Below, piece by piece: positions 17,524 to 27,935 of a stretch of 64,000 bases of DNA. The stretch covers positions 310,001-374,000 of the forward strand of contig OW569362.1 in NCBI GenBank assembly GCA_937625935.1. The letters are read 5' to 3'. The translations under genes were made by a program, and so were the position numbers. The stretch is from Tetramitus jugosus. Taxonomy: Eukaryota > Heterolobosea > Eutetramitea > Acrasida > Vahlkampfiidae. Every line of letters starts with the position of its first letter. The stretch's first letter is position 1. The notes below the pieces were generated by a model. That model saw only the letters and a program-made list of their open reading frames with translations. It was not told where the DNA came from and did not search any database.

Positions 17524-19776
17524 TCAATCATCGAATAGAAATCCAAGCTGAAGCCTTTCCTCTTGAAACTTCTCATACTTAAGTCGAATAAGAGTGATGA
17601 GTCGTCGCAAGTGTAACTCTATTCCTGAATCAGAAATATCGAACAAGACATCATCAGTACAATTGTTGTCACAATACATAGTAAGGCAACGTTCAATACT
17701 GAGTTTTGCTTGCTCTCTCTCAGCTGATGAAAGCCCTTCTGACTTTTCAAAAGCAGATGTTGCAAGTGTTTCGATGATGAAACGACATGCCACACCTACT
17801 GGTGCGTCCTCACCGTGACATTCTTCTAGATTGGGTGTGAAACTTTCTACAAGAGATCCAATGCTCTTCCAAAAATCAGCAATTTGTAAAGATACAATCG
17901 AGGGACAGTGAATGAATGCCATCATGGCTTCGACTGCATTAATCTCGCTCTTCTGATATGTGTATGAATACCCAGTGTGTAACAATCTCAATCGACTCAT
18001 TCGATGAGGGAATGTTACTGAAGTGAAGGGAACGGTTACACTCCTGATATTTGGATAATGACGACAGATCATATCAAACGATGGAGAGACTGACCCACAT
18101 TGGAATGTGTGCAACTTTGGACAATGTTCAAACATCATGAGTAGGTATTGTTCTTCAGATCCATTGTAACTGAACTCCTCAAGATTGATATGTCCGTAGA
18201 AATTGTTGTCTTTTGGATTTGTTGAACTCTGTCCCCACGGTCTACTGTTGACCAAGATCAGTTTTTTCAAATTCTCAGGCTGAAGTTGTAGAATTGTAGG
18301 TATTGCGATATCACTATTACAGCTGATGGACAGTTCGCTCAATTCGCGGCAAGTCATCAGTATAGCACTAGTATCGAGTAGACTTAACGTCTCCTGAATT
18401 GATAGTTGTTGAAGATGAGTGCATGCACCAATAAATTGTGAAAACGTGATCTCTTTGCTTAATTGTAGGAAAAATAACCTCTGCATTCTACTGAGCAAGT
18501 GAAGTTCGTAGTCTCTCACCTTCAAGCAACATCCTGGGGCATGGAAGGATCTCACACACCTATTTCCACAAATATCCCCAATGCTTAGAATGGGATCGTA
18601 ACCATACCTATGTTTGCGCGAAAAGACAACTTCTTCTAGAACTGTAGGATTATGGTTAGTCAGAGCAGTCAAGGGAGTTGTTGGGCTATCTCTGGTCAAT
18701 TGAACTTTCAAATATCTCAACGAATCTTTCAGTACATCAACGATACAAGGTATAAGCTGATTCACATCGATCATGAAATGTTCGAGTACGAGAGCAGAGA
18801 TTTTGGGCCAACCCTTGATCATCTCAAGTATGGAATCATTGTCAATTCTGATATCAAAATAGGAACTCAGAGCGATAAAACTGAAGTACTCGAGTCGCTT
18901 ACAATTCTTCCCTAATGCCGAGAGAAACTTCTTCGTTGCTGGAAGAGACCGAATGGACAACGATCTTACATTTGGTGCGTTCTCGCAAAGATTTATCAGG
19001 AACTCACAACCGCTTAGAGTTGGGCTTTCACACACACTTGAAAGATGAAACTGGATTGTCTCCAAAGATGCGCAACCAATTGAGTTATTGCTCTTCATTT
19101 TTGCACCTTCCTGTGTGTGCTCACTCGAGGTAATAAACTTGTGGTTCAGTTGATTTCCCACCACAAAAAACAACCTAAACTCCTTGAGTTGCTCACACGA
19201 TCGCAAAACATTTCCCAGGCATTCAAAATCCACCACTGTACAATGAATAGAGAGTGACTGCAGATTGTTCAGTATTTCAGGATCGCACACCATCAATTTT
19301 CTTAATAAGTCATGAATGAACACAGCATAGTTTCTTGATTTCAAACCAACGAACTGAATGCTACTAAATTGACACACTCTGATCAGTTCATAAAGACACT
19401 TGAATTGAACATGACTCAAAGATGGATAAGCTTCGCTCTCTTCCTCCACTATCTCTCCTTCATTCTCATTACCAGCACGAGTTGATTCGCGTTCTTGCCT
19501 TGTTGGTGGCTGCTCGTGCATAAGGAGACTTCGATTGAACATTTCCTTGTTGCGCAACACAATCTGAATTTTGTCATACTGCCAGAACTCGGACGCGTGA
19601 ACTCTGTAGTACATGTGACTGTTCAACAATGACAACAAATAAAAGTAGAAATAAACAGCAGAGAGTGAAGACTCGGTGGGTTCAGCTGAAAATGAGTTGT
19701 CGAACAGAAAAGCTCCTACTTGATGGTATATCTCTGTAGGTAACACGTCGAAACGAACATGGTCTTCTGGAGTCAT
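17524..19776 (-). CDS. F-box/LRR-type protein
   Basis: A 750-residue frame starting with ATG. The N-terminus (VRFDVLPTEIYHQVGAFLF, then LLNSHMYYRVHASEFWQY) resembles an F-box, a helical motif that links substrates to SCF ubiquitin ligases. Much of the remainder is irregular leucine-rich repeats with spacing like LRSLSIRSLP, LEYFSFIALSS, LRYLKVQL, LQQLSIQETL and LKKLILVNSRP, roughly residues 150-620. No membrane segment is seen. The start overlaps the stop of the preceding short frame by four bases (ATGA), which is probably fortuitous because that frame is likely a remnant. Target and function are unknown. Confidence 0.6.
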   Translation of the reverse strand: MTPEDHVRFDVLPTEIYHQVGAFLFDNSFSAEPTESSLSAVYFYFYLLSLLNSHMYYRVHASEFWQYDKIQIVLRNKEMFNRSLLMHEQPPTRQERESTRAGNENEGEIVEEESEAYPSLSHVQFKCLYELIRVCQFSSIQFVGLKSRNYAVFIHDLLRKLMVCDPEILNNLQSLSIHCTVVDFECLGNVLRSCEQLKEFRLFFVVGNQLNHKFITSSEHTQEGAKMKSNNSIGCASLETIQFHLSSVCESPTLSGCEFLINLCENAPNVRSLSIRSLPATKKFLSALGKNCKRLEYFSFIALSSYFDIRIDNDSILEMIKGWPKISALVLEHFMIDVNQLIPCIVDVLKDSLRYLKVQLTRDSPTTPLTALTNHNPTVLEEVVFSRKHRYGYDPILSIGDICGNRCVRSFHAPGCCLKVRDYELHLLSRMQRLFFLQLSKEITFSQFIGACTHLQQLSIQETLSLLDTSAILMTCRELSELSISCNSDIAIPTILQLQPENLKKLILVNSRPWGQSSTNPKDNNFYGHINLEEFSYNGSEEQYLLMMFEHCPKLHTFQCGSVSPSFDMICRHYPNIRSVTVPFTSVTFPHRMSRLRLLHTGYSYTYQKSEINAVEAMMAFIHCPSIVSLQIADFWKSIGSLVESFTPNLEECHGEDAPVGVACRFIIETLATSAFEKSEGLSSAEREQAKLSIERCLTMYCDNNCTDDVLFDISDSGIELHLRRLITLIRLKYEKFQEERLQLGFLFDD

Positions 19777-20039
19777 CTTTTCAACTGTCCTTGTGCCAAA
19801 AGTTGTTTTTTTTGTTTGTCAGTTGTTTTCACACAAATACCGAACTCGGGAATCTGAACTGGAATCTGTGAACTGAATAGACCATCACTACATTCCATCT
19901 TCATATCAACGACTGTGAACTTGTCACATCTTCGTTGCACTTCTTCAATGTATTTTGAAAAGTTCTCCACGACTCGTTCTCCTACTGTCGGCAGTTGTTC
20001 TGAAAAAGAAGGAAATGCTCTGTTGAAATGATAATACAC
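19773..20039 (-). pseudogene. Gene fragment with TVVDMKM motif
   Basis: The frame is open for about 90 codons but has no ATG until residue 46 (in VVDMKMEC). The text reads PSFSEQLPTVGERVVENFSKYIEE, then RRCDKFTVVDMKMECSDG, then QIPEFGICVKTTDKQKKQ. It shares the TVVDMKM core with the short frame at 17251-17412. Lack of a start and of neighbours in frame suggests a truncated remnant or an exon of an unrecognised transcript. No family is recognised. Confidence 0.35.
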
Positions 20040-20067
20040 GGGGGAAAATTTTTTAATGCTGATTCAT

Positions 20068-20682
20068 TTAAGCAGCAAGCTTCTTGGCAATAGAAGTAAC
20101 GTGCTTGCCTTGGAATTGAGCCATTCTCAACTCAGCCTCAGATGGCAATCTGCTACCATCACCTCCAGCAATAGTAGTAGCACCATAAGGACTTCCTCCC
20201 TTGACTTCATCATGACCAAATTGATCAGTGCAAGTGTATGGCAATCCAACAATAACCATACCCAAATGGAGGAAAGTGTGATGAACAGCCAAGATGGTTG
20301 ATTCTTGACCACCGTGTTGACTAGCAGTGGATGACCAGCAGGATGCAACCTTACCGACAGCAGTGTTTTGTGCCCAGATTTGACCCAAAGCATCGAGATA
20401 GGTCTTGACTTGAGCAGATGGGAGACCGAAACGAGTTGGTGTACCGAGGATCACTGCATCATAGTTGGCAAAGTTGTGTGGATCAGCAACAGGCACGTGA
20501 GCAAATGCCTTTTGAGCTTCGACAGCACCCATCTTGGCAAGAACAGACTCTGGCAGAGTTTCTGCGATTCTGTGGATATCGACTTCAGCGCCTTCAATTT
20601 CCTTGACACCTTCGGCAACAGCCTTTGCCATCAAGTAGTTGTGTCCATAGGTGGAGTAGAAGAGAACGAGAACTTTGACCAT
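20068..20682 (-). CDS. wrbA: NAD(P)H:quinone oxidoreductase, WrbA family
   Basis: A 204-residue flavodoxin-fold enzyme that uses FMN to reduce quinones by two electrons, limiting oxidative stress in the cytosol. The FMN phosphate loop VLFYSTYGHNYLMAKAVAEG is at residues 6-25. The family loops GTPTRFGLPSAQVK at about 80-93 and PYGATTIAGGDGSRLPSEAE at about 165-184 are present, as is the WrbA-specific insertion region. Length equals that of bacterial and fungal WrbA proteins. No targeting peptide is visible. It has its own upstream region and no operon-like neighbour. Confidence 0.95.
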   Translation of the reverse strand: MVKVLVLFYSTYGHNYLMAKAVAEGVKEIEGAEVDIHRIAETLPESVLAKMGAVEAQKAFAHVPVADPHNFANYDAVILGTPTRFGLPSAQVKTYLDALGQIWAQNTAVGKVASCWSSTASQHGGQESTILAVHHTFLHLGMVIVGLPYTCTDQFGHDEVKGGSPYGATTIAGGDGSRLPSEAELRMAQFQGKHVTSIAKKLAA

Positions 20683-21023
20683 TGTTAGAGTGTTAGGTAG
20701 GTTGGTTAGTTGGTTTGTTTTGTTGTTATTATTGTTGTTGGGAATTGGTTCTCTCAGCTGAACGATTCAGAGCTTTCTTTTGAACTGGGGGGACAATGGC
20801 CCATCGTAGCATTTCGATCGTTGAACTGGAGAAATTCCGAGATTGAACCACCGTAAATGTGTTTCAATCGGTTTTTGTCGGGTCCCGAAACACTTGACAG
20901 CTGACGAGTAATTGCCTGATTTTATCATTTATCCGAGGAACCACCGATGATAAAACGGTTTCAACCTGTACGGATTACTGTTGTGTCCCTTCTTAGAAGG
21001 ATAAAACTCGGTGATTTCAACAT
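20683..21023. other. Intergenic region upstream of wrbA
   Basis: About 340 bp between the start of the WrbA gene and the stop of the RCC1 gene, both on the minus strand. Translation of this DNA in all minus-strand frames shows no continuation of the BTB domain that begins at the end of the RCC1 gene. No other feature was recognised. Confidence 0.5.
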
Positions 21024-22295
21024 TCACTCATGGAACAAGAATGAAACATCAGAAAGCTTGTGATCTCTCATTCTATCAATCAAGAATGGGAGTGAACGCC
21101 GAGTGATTGGACTGACGATTGCAGCCATGAAGATGTTTCCTGTTTCCAAGTGCGTAATAGTCATGTGCACAGGACGCAAGTCCATGTACTTTGTCTCACT
21201 AAACAATCCATGAATGACTGATCGATCATAAACCATAAACATCGAGGACCGGTAACCCTGGATCTCTACTCTGTTGTCTCCATTGAACTCACTTTGAATT
21301 GACAATGGAGTCATATCACAAGATCTTTTGTCCATTAGCCCACAACCATAAAGTTGTGAATCGCGATGGGACATAACAATAGTTCGATTTCCCTTTGCAT
21401 CGACGAACAGTTTTGAAACAAACGGTACATCTAGTATTAGGTGCCACGAAGCCCGTGCTACCTTTGTTCCATCTCCTAATTCACCCATTGCGTTCCATCC
21501 TACAGTAAACACTCTCCCTCTCGTAGTTAGTATAGCTGTATGAGCACCGCCCAAACCAACATCCTGAATCAATTCTCCACTCTCTAAATCAAGCGACGTA
21601 ACACGAGTAAATACACTTTTGTTTTCCAAGTCTTCGATTCCAAGTTGGCCACAACTATTGTACCCCACCGTGAAGACTAGTCGTTGGTCGACAACAATAC
21701 ACGCATGATAATGTCCCGCCTTCATATGAGTGATCCTCGAATGCTCACTACAACCATTCTCCGTGCTCATAAACTCATGAGCCCGTGTAAATACATCATA
21801 TGTGGATTGATCTTCACCAATTCCCAGTTGCCTATAACAGTTGGATCCTCGACTGAACACCCATCGATCATTCACTACGACATAAACACATTCTCCTGCA
21901 CAAACAAGTCGTGTGATTCGATTCACGGCGGATCCATCAAACAACTCTGACAAGTTCTTCCCCCAATCCACTTTCACCCACTCCTTCACACTCCCAATTC
22001 TATTCGCAGCAACAATTTCCGAATTGTCTGAATATCCAATACCAAACAATCGATTGTGATTCGTACACACAACCATAAACAACTCACCACATGCCATGTG
22101 AGTGATACACTCCTCTACCACTCCTTGTTTTTCAGTCTTCAGAGGAAACAGCTCTGTTGGATTCGGAAGATGGTGGACCGTGTCCGAGTCCAGCACCGGC
22201 TGGGATGATGACGAAAATGATGGAAAATGGGCATAGTCGTCACATGTCTTGAAGGCGTTCGGTGCACCAATGAAAAGGATGTGCTGTTGTACCAT
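21024..22295 (-). CDS. RCC1-repeat protein ending at the start of a BTB domain
   Basis: The first ATG gives 423 residues. At least five RCC1-type blades are visible, for example FMVVCTNHNRLFGIGYSDNS, CVYVVVNDRWVFSRGSNCYR, HYHACIVVDQRLVFTVGYNS and GGAHTAILTTRGRVFTVGWN. These form a beta-propeller used in GTPase regulation or protein binding. The last residues, MRDHKLSDVSFLFHE, are the opening of a BTB/POZ domain as in RCC1-BTB proteins (RCBTB). The frame then stops, and no BTB sequence follows before the wrbA gene. It is therefore likely a truncated RCC1-BTB gene or one that has lost its C-terminal exon. Confidence 0.8.
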   Translation of the reverse strand: MVQQHILFIGAPNAFKTCDDYAHFPSFSSSSQPVLDSDTVHHLPNPTELFPLKTEKQGVVEECITHMACGELFMVVCTNHNRLFGIGYSDNSEIVAANRIGSVKEWVKVDWGKNLSELFDGSAVNRITRLVCAGECVYVVVNDRWVFSRGSNCYRQLGIGEDQSTYDVFTRAHEFMSTENGCSEHSRITHMKAGHYHACIVVDQRLVFTVGYNSCGQLGIEDLENKSVFTRVTSLDLESGELIQDVGLGGAHTAILTTRGRVFTVGWNAMGELGDGTKVARASWHLILDVPFVSKLFVDAKGNRTIVMSHRDSQLYGCGLMDKRSCDMTPLSIQSEFNGDNRVEIQGYRSSMFMVYDRSVIHGLFSETKYMDLRPVHMTITHLETGNIFMAAIVSPITRRSLPFLIDRMRDHKLSDVSFLFHE

Positions 22296-22563
22296 GATTG
22301 CTTGCTGCAGAGTTGTTTTCTGTTGGTGGAACAAATTATCAGAACTTCCCAGACGTCATCCAGTTTTTTTGTCCCGACACCACCGGAGAAACACCTTTAC
22401 AATGCTCCGTAAAAATACAAAATTGAAGATCTATACAACCACTAGGATCAAAATAGAAGTTCCACTGGAGAATTAACATAAAAGCCCTTGATCCAATCTG
22501 TTTGTTGAAGAGAAAACAACAGCAGCATCAGAAAAGAAGTGAAACAAGTTGTAGCTAGAAACT

Positions 22564-23076
22564 ATGTCATCCTCCGAAGTACACAAGTTAAATGATTTAA
22601 TCAGCGATATTCCTATTGCCATGCTAACCACTCAAAAGAAGCATATTAGTGGTGACGAAAAGTACCTGCACAGCAGACCCATGGTGGCACTCCGATTCAA
22701 TGAAAATGAGAAGAAACTATACTTTTTCTCAAGTGCTCACTCTCTCAAGAATATTGAATTGGACAAGTGCAACCAAGTCAATGTGTCATTCTCCGATCCA
22801 AGCAAGCACATCTATGTGAGTATTAGTGGAGAGGCAGTTCAAGATTCAAAGGATAGAGAGAAGATGAAGCGATTATGGACTCCAATGTGTGCCACTTATT
22901 TCCCAAAGGGAGTCGATGACCCAGAACTGAGCATGATTATCGTTACTGTAAAGCATGTTGAATACTGGGATGTCAAGACCAGAACCATGGTCGAGTATGC
23001 CAAGGCATGGGTTTCTGAGAAGATTGGATCTGTTCCATCCAGACCAGAATCAGACCACGGTACTATTGAATTGTAA
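22564..23076 (+). CDS. Pyridoxamine 5'-phosphate oxidase-like flavoprotein (GSP26 type)
   Basis: A 170-residue split-barrel FMN-binding protein resembling bacterial general stress protein 26. Supporting elements are IPIAMLTTQKK with SRPMVALRF at residues 16-47 (first strands and FMN-contact region), LYFFSSAHSLKNIELDKCNQ at about 54-73, VSISGEAVQDSKDREKMKRL, and a C-terminal MIIVTVKHVEYWDVKTRTM strand. No targeting signal is seen. The true substrate is unknown in the whole subfamily. The gene's simple structure and bacterial-like sequence would fit an old transfer from bacteria, but that is inference. Confidence 0.85.
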   Translation: MSSSEVHKLNDLISDIPIAMLTTQKKHISGDEKYLHSRPMVALRFNENEKKLYFFSSAHSLKNIELDKCNQVNVSFSDPSKHIYVSISGEAVQDSKDREKMKRLWTPMCATYFPKGVDDPELSMIIVTVKHVEYWDVKTRTMVEYAKAWVSEKIGSVPSRPESDHGTIEL

Positions 23077-23207
23077 ATAAAAAGTCAATCGGGTTATGGG
23101 CCCACAAATCATAACACAATGCTTGTTTCAATTAATTACAACTTGCCTTGAGGAATCATGTTGCCATCAAATAGATTTATTGTCTTGGGTTAGAGTGCAC
23201 AACCAAT

Positions 23208-25220
23208 TCAGACGCAGGAGTCAACAGACACAACTGGAACTTCATCCTGGAGACTCATGTTACCTGATCCGAACAAGTTCTGTGGATCAATGTGCTTCTT
23301 CATGCCCTTCAACAATTCGACACCAGCCTTGCTGACCTGTTGCTCCATCCAGCTCATTCTCAGCTTTCCAACACCATGATGGTGACTCAAGGAACCTCCA
23401 TTGGCCATAATTTCATCACGAGCTTCGGATTCAACCTCTGAGAAGACACGGATTGGGTCTTTAACACCCTTAAAAATAAATCCAAAGTAGAAGTAAACTG
23501 CAGCACCAGTGTCATAGGTCTGAGTGACACGAGCAGACACCCAAGGTGTTCCTGGAACTCCCTTGCGCTTTGCTGATTCAAGGATACGGTTCTTTACATT
23601 GTTACACAATGGAAGAACCTTGCTCCATGGGACAGAGGTCTCAAAGCTCTCGGCCATAAAGAAAAAGTTCAATCCATAATCTCTCAAATACGCAATGACA
23701 TAGGTGAGCAGATAGGCACGCAATCCATTCTCTGGACCAGCCTTAATACCACCGTACTTGGCAGCAATACTGTAGATAATCTTTTGTTGGTTCGCAACTT
23801 CTTCTTCAGTTCCTTCAAACAACAATGATTGCACACACATGGTCTCTGGATCGAAACCGCAGAACTTTGTCACGTACATCTTCTTGAACCATTCATTGAC
23901 AGCCAACATTGTGCTATCGTCCTTGATCTTCATGGATTGACCAAATTGGAATTGTGAGTTATCAATCAAACGAACAGAGGCAGGCGCAACTCTTCTGTTT
24001 GCAATCTCGTGCATGCAAGCAACACCAGACTCGAAATCAGGGAACACAACAGATCCGTACACTTGTGCTTGAGGCAACTTTCTCACACGAACACACACCT
24101 CAGTCACAACACCCATGGTTCCTTCAGTACCAATAATGAGACTGTTCATTTCAGGACCGGTTGACTTACGAGGCACATTATTGTCCAACTGGATGGTTCC
24201 CTTTGGAGTAACAAACCTAATGTTGATAATCATGTCTTCAATATTACCATACAAGTTCTTCTTCATACCAGACGCACGAGTAGCGACCCATCCACCCATA
24301 GAACTAAATTCATAACTGTCTGGCTCGTGACCCAGTGTCAATCCTTCTTTTGCGAGCTTTTCTTGAATTTCAACACCAATGGCACCAGCTTCGATCCATG
24401 CCATATTCGAATCAAAGTCAATCTTCAAAATACGATTCATCTCTTGCATGTCCAATGAAATGATCATTCTATTTTCATTCTCAGGGCACATGAGTGATTG
24501 AGAGACTGTTGTTCCACCACCATATGGAATAATAGTCACATGATCTGCAAAATCATTGGCAATCTTGATCAATTCTTCCACATGAGCATGCTCACCAGGA
24601 TAAATGACAACATCGGGCAATCTCTTAAAATGACCATAACGCAACTGGAAAATCTCTTGACCAGAGTGACCATGACCATGCATCAATCTCGTCTCATCAT
24701 CAAAAGTCAAGTACTTGTACACGTTCTTTCCCTTGATTGCATCCAAAAAGGGTTGATAAATCTTTGGTTTTTGAATCTTTGTCGCCATTTCCTTGTAGCT
24801 TTGAGCAGGTGACTCAAAAGAGATGTCCAGTCCACAAAACTTTTCAATCCATGGTCTAAACATGGGAATGTACTTTCCTGATAGGAGATAACGATTACCA
24901 GAGACGAGACAATCCAAATTTTCATCCATGAGGAATTCAGTGTCCTTGAAGCCCCATCCATTCCACTTGATTAGCTTTTGTCTTTGGTTGGGAATGTTTT
25001 GACCCAGAATGGTGCCATCATCGTTTGCTACAGTGGATTTGAGTGCCTTGGTTTGCTTCAAGTGAGAAGCAGAGACAACAGCACATGGTTCTTGGTTGAC
25101 CAATGGTTGTTGTTGTTGTTTGATGTGATTGTTGTTGTTGTTGTTGTTGAGGTGGTTGGTCAACACTTGCAATCTACGATTGATTTTATTGCTATGGTTG
25201 TTGGATGATGTGGAGCTCAT
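23208..25220 (-). CDS. AGPS: Alkyldihydroxyacetonephosphate synthase, peroxisomal
   Basis: AGPS swaps the acyl chain of acyl-DHAP for a fatty alcohol, the step that creates the ether bond of ether lipids. The ATG at 25220 gives 670 residues. Residues 16-24, RLQVLTNHL, exactly fit the PTS2 consensus (R-L-x5-H-L) for peroxisome import. An FAD-binding PCMH domain spans about residues 200-390 (PDVVIYPGEHAHVEEL, IPYGGGTTVSQSL, GLTLGHEPDSYEFSSMGG, IIGTEGTMGVVTEV). The C-terminal cap carries SLSHHHGVGKLR, including the conserved His triplet. Upstream of the PTS2 and around it are Asn/Gln runs. It converges with the flavoprotein gene (131 bp apart). Confidence 0.95.
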   Translation of the reverse strand: MSSTSSNNHSNKINRRLQVLTNHLNNNNNNNHIKQQQQPLVNQEPCAVVSASHLKQTKALKSTVANDDGTILGQNIPNQRQKLIKWNGWGFKDTEFLMDENLDCLVSGNRYLLSGKYIPMFRPWIEKFCGLDISFESPAQSYKEMATKIQKPKIYQPFLDAIKGKNVYKYLTFDDETRLMHGHGHSGQEIFQLRYGHFKRLPDVVIYPGEHAHVEELIKIANDFADHVTIIPYGGGTTVSQSLMCPENENRMIISLDMQEMNRILKIDFDSNMAWIEAGAIGVEIQEKLAKEGLTLGHEPDSYEFSSMGGWVATRASGMKKNLYGNIEDMIINIRFVTPKGTIQLDNNVPRKSTGPEMNSLIIGTEGTMGVVTEVCVRVRKLPQAQVYGSVVFPDFESGVACMHEIANRRVAPASVRLIDNSQFQFGQSMKIKDDSTMLAVNEWFKKMYVTKFCGFDPETMCVQSLLFEGTEEEVANQQKIIYSIAAKYGGIKAGPENGLRAYLLTYVIAYLRDYGLNFFFMAESFETSVPWSKVLPLCNNVKNRILESAKRKGVPGTPWVSARVTQTYDTGAAVYFYFGFIFKGVKDPIRVFSEVESEARDEIMANGGSLSHHHGVGKLRMSWMEQQVSKAGVELLKGMKKHIDPQNLFGSGNMSLQDEVPVVSVDSCV

Positions 25221-25446
25221 TTTTCTGTTGTTTGCCGCTTTCAAAAACTTTTTTTTTATTCACACACAACAAAATTGTTGTGAACCTGGTGATGATGACG
25301 TCGAATTGGATTGGTTTTAATTTTCCGGAGGGCAGCCGTTTAGGGCGATTGTGATAAAGTCCTGAGAAGCGCTCACAAGCAGAGACAATTCAGAATGGTG
25401 ACCTGGCAAGGGGAGTACAGTGGTCCCTGGCATAGAACGTAATTCG

Positions 25447-27893
25447 TCAAGTCATGGCCGATTCGAGCTGCCGAACGTGTTCAGCTTCTTCCTCGGTTAG
25501 TGGAGGATAATCATCCGGTACCATTGTAAAGAACTCTGGTCGGCACTTGATCCGTTGTATCAGATTGGGATATGAAATTCCAATGACATAACATCCTGTT
25601 AATAGGAGTCGATAATTGAATGATGCATTCCATATCTGCTTATGATCCATTGGATCACCCACATTCAAGTTTGGAATATCGTTGGTTGGTTGTGAACCAA
25701 TGATTCCGTTCTCCTTCAACGGATTAAATCGTTGATGCTGAAGTAAAACCTTGTTTGGCTTCCATACGTCCATGGGAAGACCTGAGAAGTATCTATTACC
25801 TGATCCCAAATCTAAAAAGATTGAAGCAAAATGAGAAGATTCAACCATTAGGGACTTTAGGTCAGTTTCCAACAAAGACGCAAGCGTCTTGATGGGTGCG
25901 CACATAATTGCAATGTATACTGCCATTCTCACACAGTATTGATTCACTTCACGCTTCATGTGCTTCGGTACAATCGATCTGAAAGATCTCGTACAAATGA
26001 TCAGATATGTAAGGTCGCATTTGTAGAGTAGACTTCGTATTCGGCTTGGAAATATATTGCTGTAGATTTGAACAAACATATCTAAGCACCTGATCACTAT
26101 TTCAGCAAAAATTTCGGAGCTGAAGGGTTCGTCACAACATCGATGTAAATCGTGACAAATTCCTTTCATGTACATGTACCATGACTCGATACCATAATTA
26201 CATCGCAACTCTGAAAGAAAAGGTCTAGACTTCGACCACTCACTCTGTTATTTGGTAGTTAATGCCTTATGGAGCGGAACAAATGCATGAGGGAATCTTC
26301 AAGTACTTACAATTTCAATATCCACCATGAAGTAAGTACAGCAAAACTCGAAATGAATCTGGATAATTCGTGCTCGAATAGATTCCATAAGCTTTTGTGC
26401 TGATATAACAACGTTTATCAGCTGTCTAGTCTCGCTTCCAATTAATCTTTCGATAGATGTCAGCTCACTAGCAATGAATAATAGCGAATTGTATGTGACA
26501 TCTATGTGAATCGTGGAAAATATTAGTTAGTGCCTGTACACAACAAAAGATGAAACAAGGTGAATACCATACATAAGTGCTCAACTGAGTTAGTACTCGA
26601 GGTTTCTTCTAGCATGACTCCAATATTAGTCACCAACGTGTGTACTCTCGGTATCAATTCGATTTCACATGGAGATCTTTGCTGACCAAATAACGAATAT
26701 TTAATAACCATGCGGATGATATCTGTTAAGTGCTCAAATAACTTCTTCAAACCAGGGAAAAGTTTGTGATCAATGATATCTTCTTCCAGATCAGCTATTC
26801 GAACATTGGATACAAGAGCATCAAGCTCTGACCGAATACAAAAAATCATCATTTGATGCAGTTTCTCATTCATCTGTTCTAGTTGATTCGGTTGATCACT
26901 GACGGTACTCTGTTGTGATCGAACATTGCCTATGATGTGCTTGGTATACTCATGAAATTTGTCGATAATAGTAAAGTAATTCATTATTATGTCTCGGGCA
27001 CTGTCACCAGTATCGCTTGAAAGGAAACCTCTTTCATCAGTGATAGAAGCAAACGCAAGTGAATCATCTATTAGTTTGTAAAGCTTTGTCGTGTATGTGT
27101 TTTCGAGCAGATTGGAAATGAGTGACCTATCTGACAGAAAGGATAAAATAGCGTCACATTCGTGCATGCAATGTACAAGTTCAACCGATATTTCTCTCAG
27201 GACTGGAATTGAAATGATCGTTCCTCTTTGAATTTCGTCATCTACATTCTTTAATCTCACGAGCATATACTCACGCACTAGTTCATCCTCACACATAAAG
27301 AAATGTGCATTTTGCAGTAAAACAACATGAGTATTGATGACCATCAACTGATCTTGATTGCTACTCTTACCCTCACTTCTAGTTGTTATACTTCTTATAT
27401 TGGTCAGTAGAATGTTGGTAATCTCGTTGACAACAGATTGAACACGACTATTGGTTGTCACCATGATTCCCTCGGTAGCTAATAGTGCTTGTTTAAACTG
27501 ATTAAATCCTCCCATTCTAGCCTTCATCAGATTCAATATTGTAAGTGATTCCGGCCATTGATTCTGCTTCAAAAATTGACATATCTCCTGAAGGTGTTCT
27601 TCTATCTCAGTTTCACTGTATGGCGGCATAGATTGCGGATTAGCTACCTGTGAACAACTATCAACCTCTTCTACCCTCATATAATCACGCTCCAACTTTC
27701 TCTTCTCACTAACACATCAATGATTTGTTAGAACAGTCATCATCGTTTATTATATGCACAGAAGTGAATAGAAAGTAATGATGACATACGCATTGACTTT
27801 CTGAATCAAATTTTCCACATCACTTAAAGCTTCGAATGGGTCATAATCTTGACGTTCAATCTTGCTTAGGAGCTTCGCAATCTGCGAGTTCAT
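25447..27893 (-). CDS. Unrecognised four-exon protein, coiled-coil N-terminus
   Basis: Four exons on the minus strand (27893-27790, 27708-26573, 26501-26311, 26244-25447) join in frame to 742 residues. Donors are GTATGT, GTATGG and GTAAGT; acceptors are TTAG, ATAG and ACAG. The N-terminus starts MNSQIAKLLSKIERQDYDPF and continues into a charged coiled-coil. The rest is predicted helical, with segments such as PESLTILNLMKARMGGFNQF and ILSFLSDRSLISNLL. The C-terminal part contains LDLGSGNRYFSGLPMDVW. No signal peptide or membrane span is seen. The helical build resembles vesicle-tethering subunits, but I cannot assign a family. The stop of a neighbouring frame inside intron 2 is an artefact of not splicing. 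Confidence 0.6.
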
Positions 27894-27935
27894 GCTTGCG
27901 CTCTTTTTTTATGGCAAATTCTGTAAATCTCTCTG

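Noticed and set aside
20068-23076. Bacterial operon or recent bacterial insertion (WrbA and GSP26-like genes near each other)
   Set aside because: The genes are on opposite strands with a eukaryotic RCC1 gene between them, and base composition matches the surroundings.
25447-26522. Independent 253-residue gene downstream of a 390-residue gene
   Set aside because: It lacks an ATG, and intervening sequence contains a further in-frame exon with good splice sites, giving one four-exon gene.
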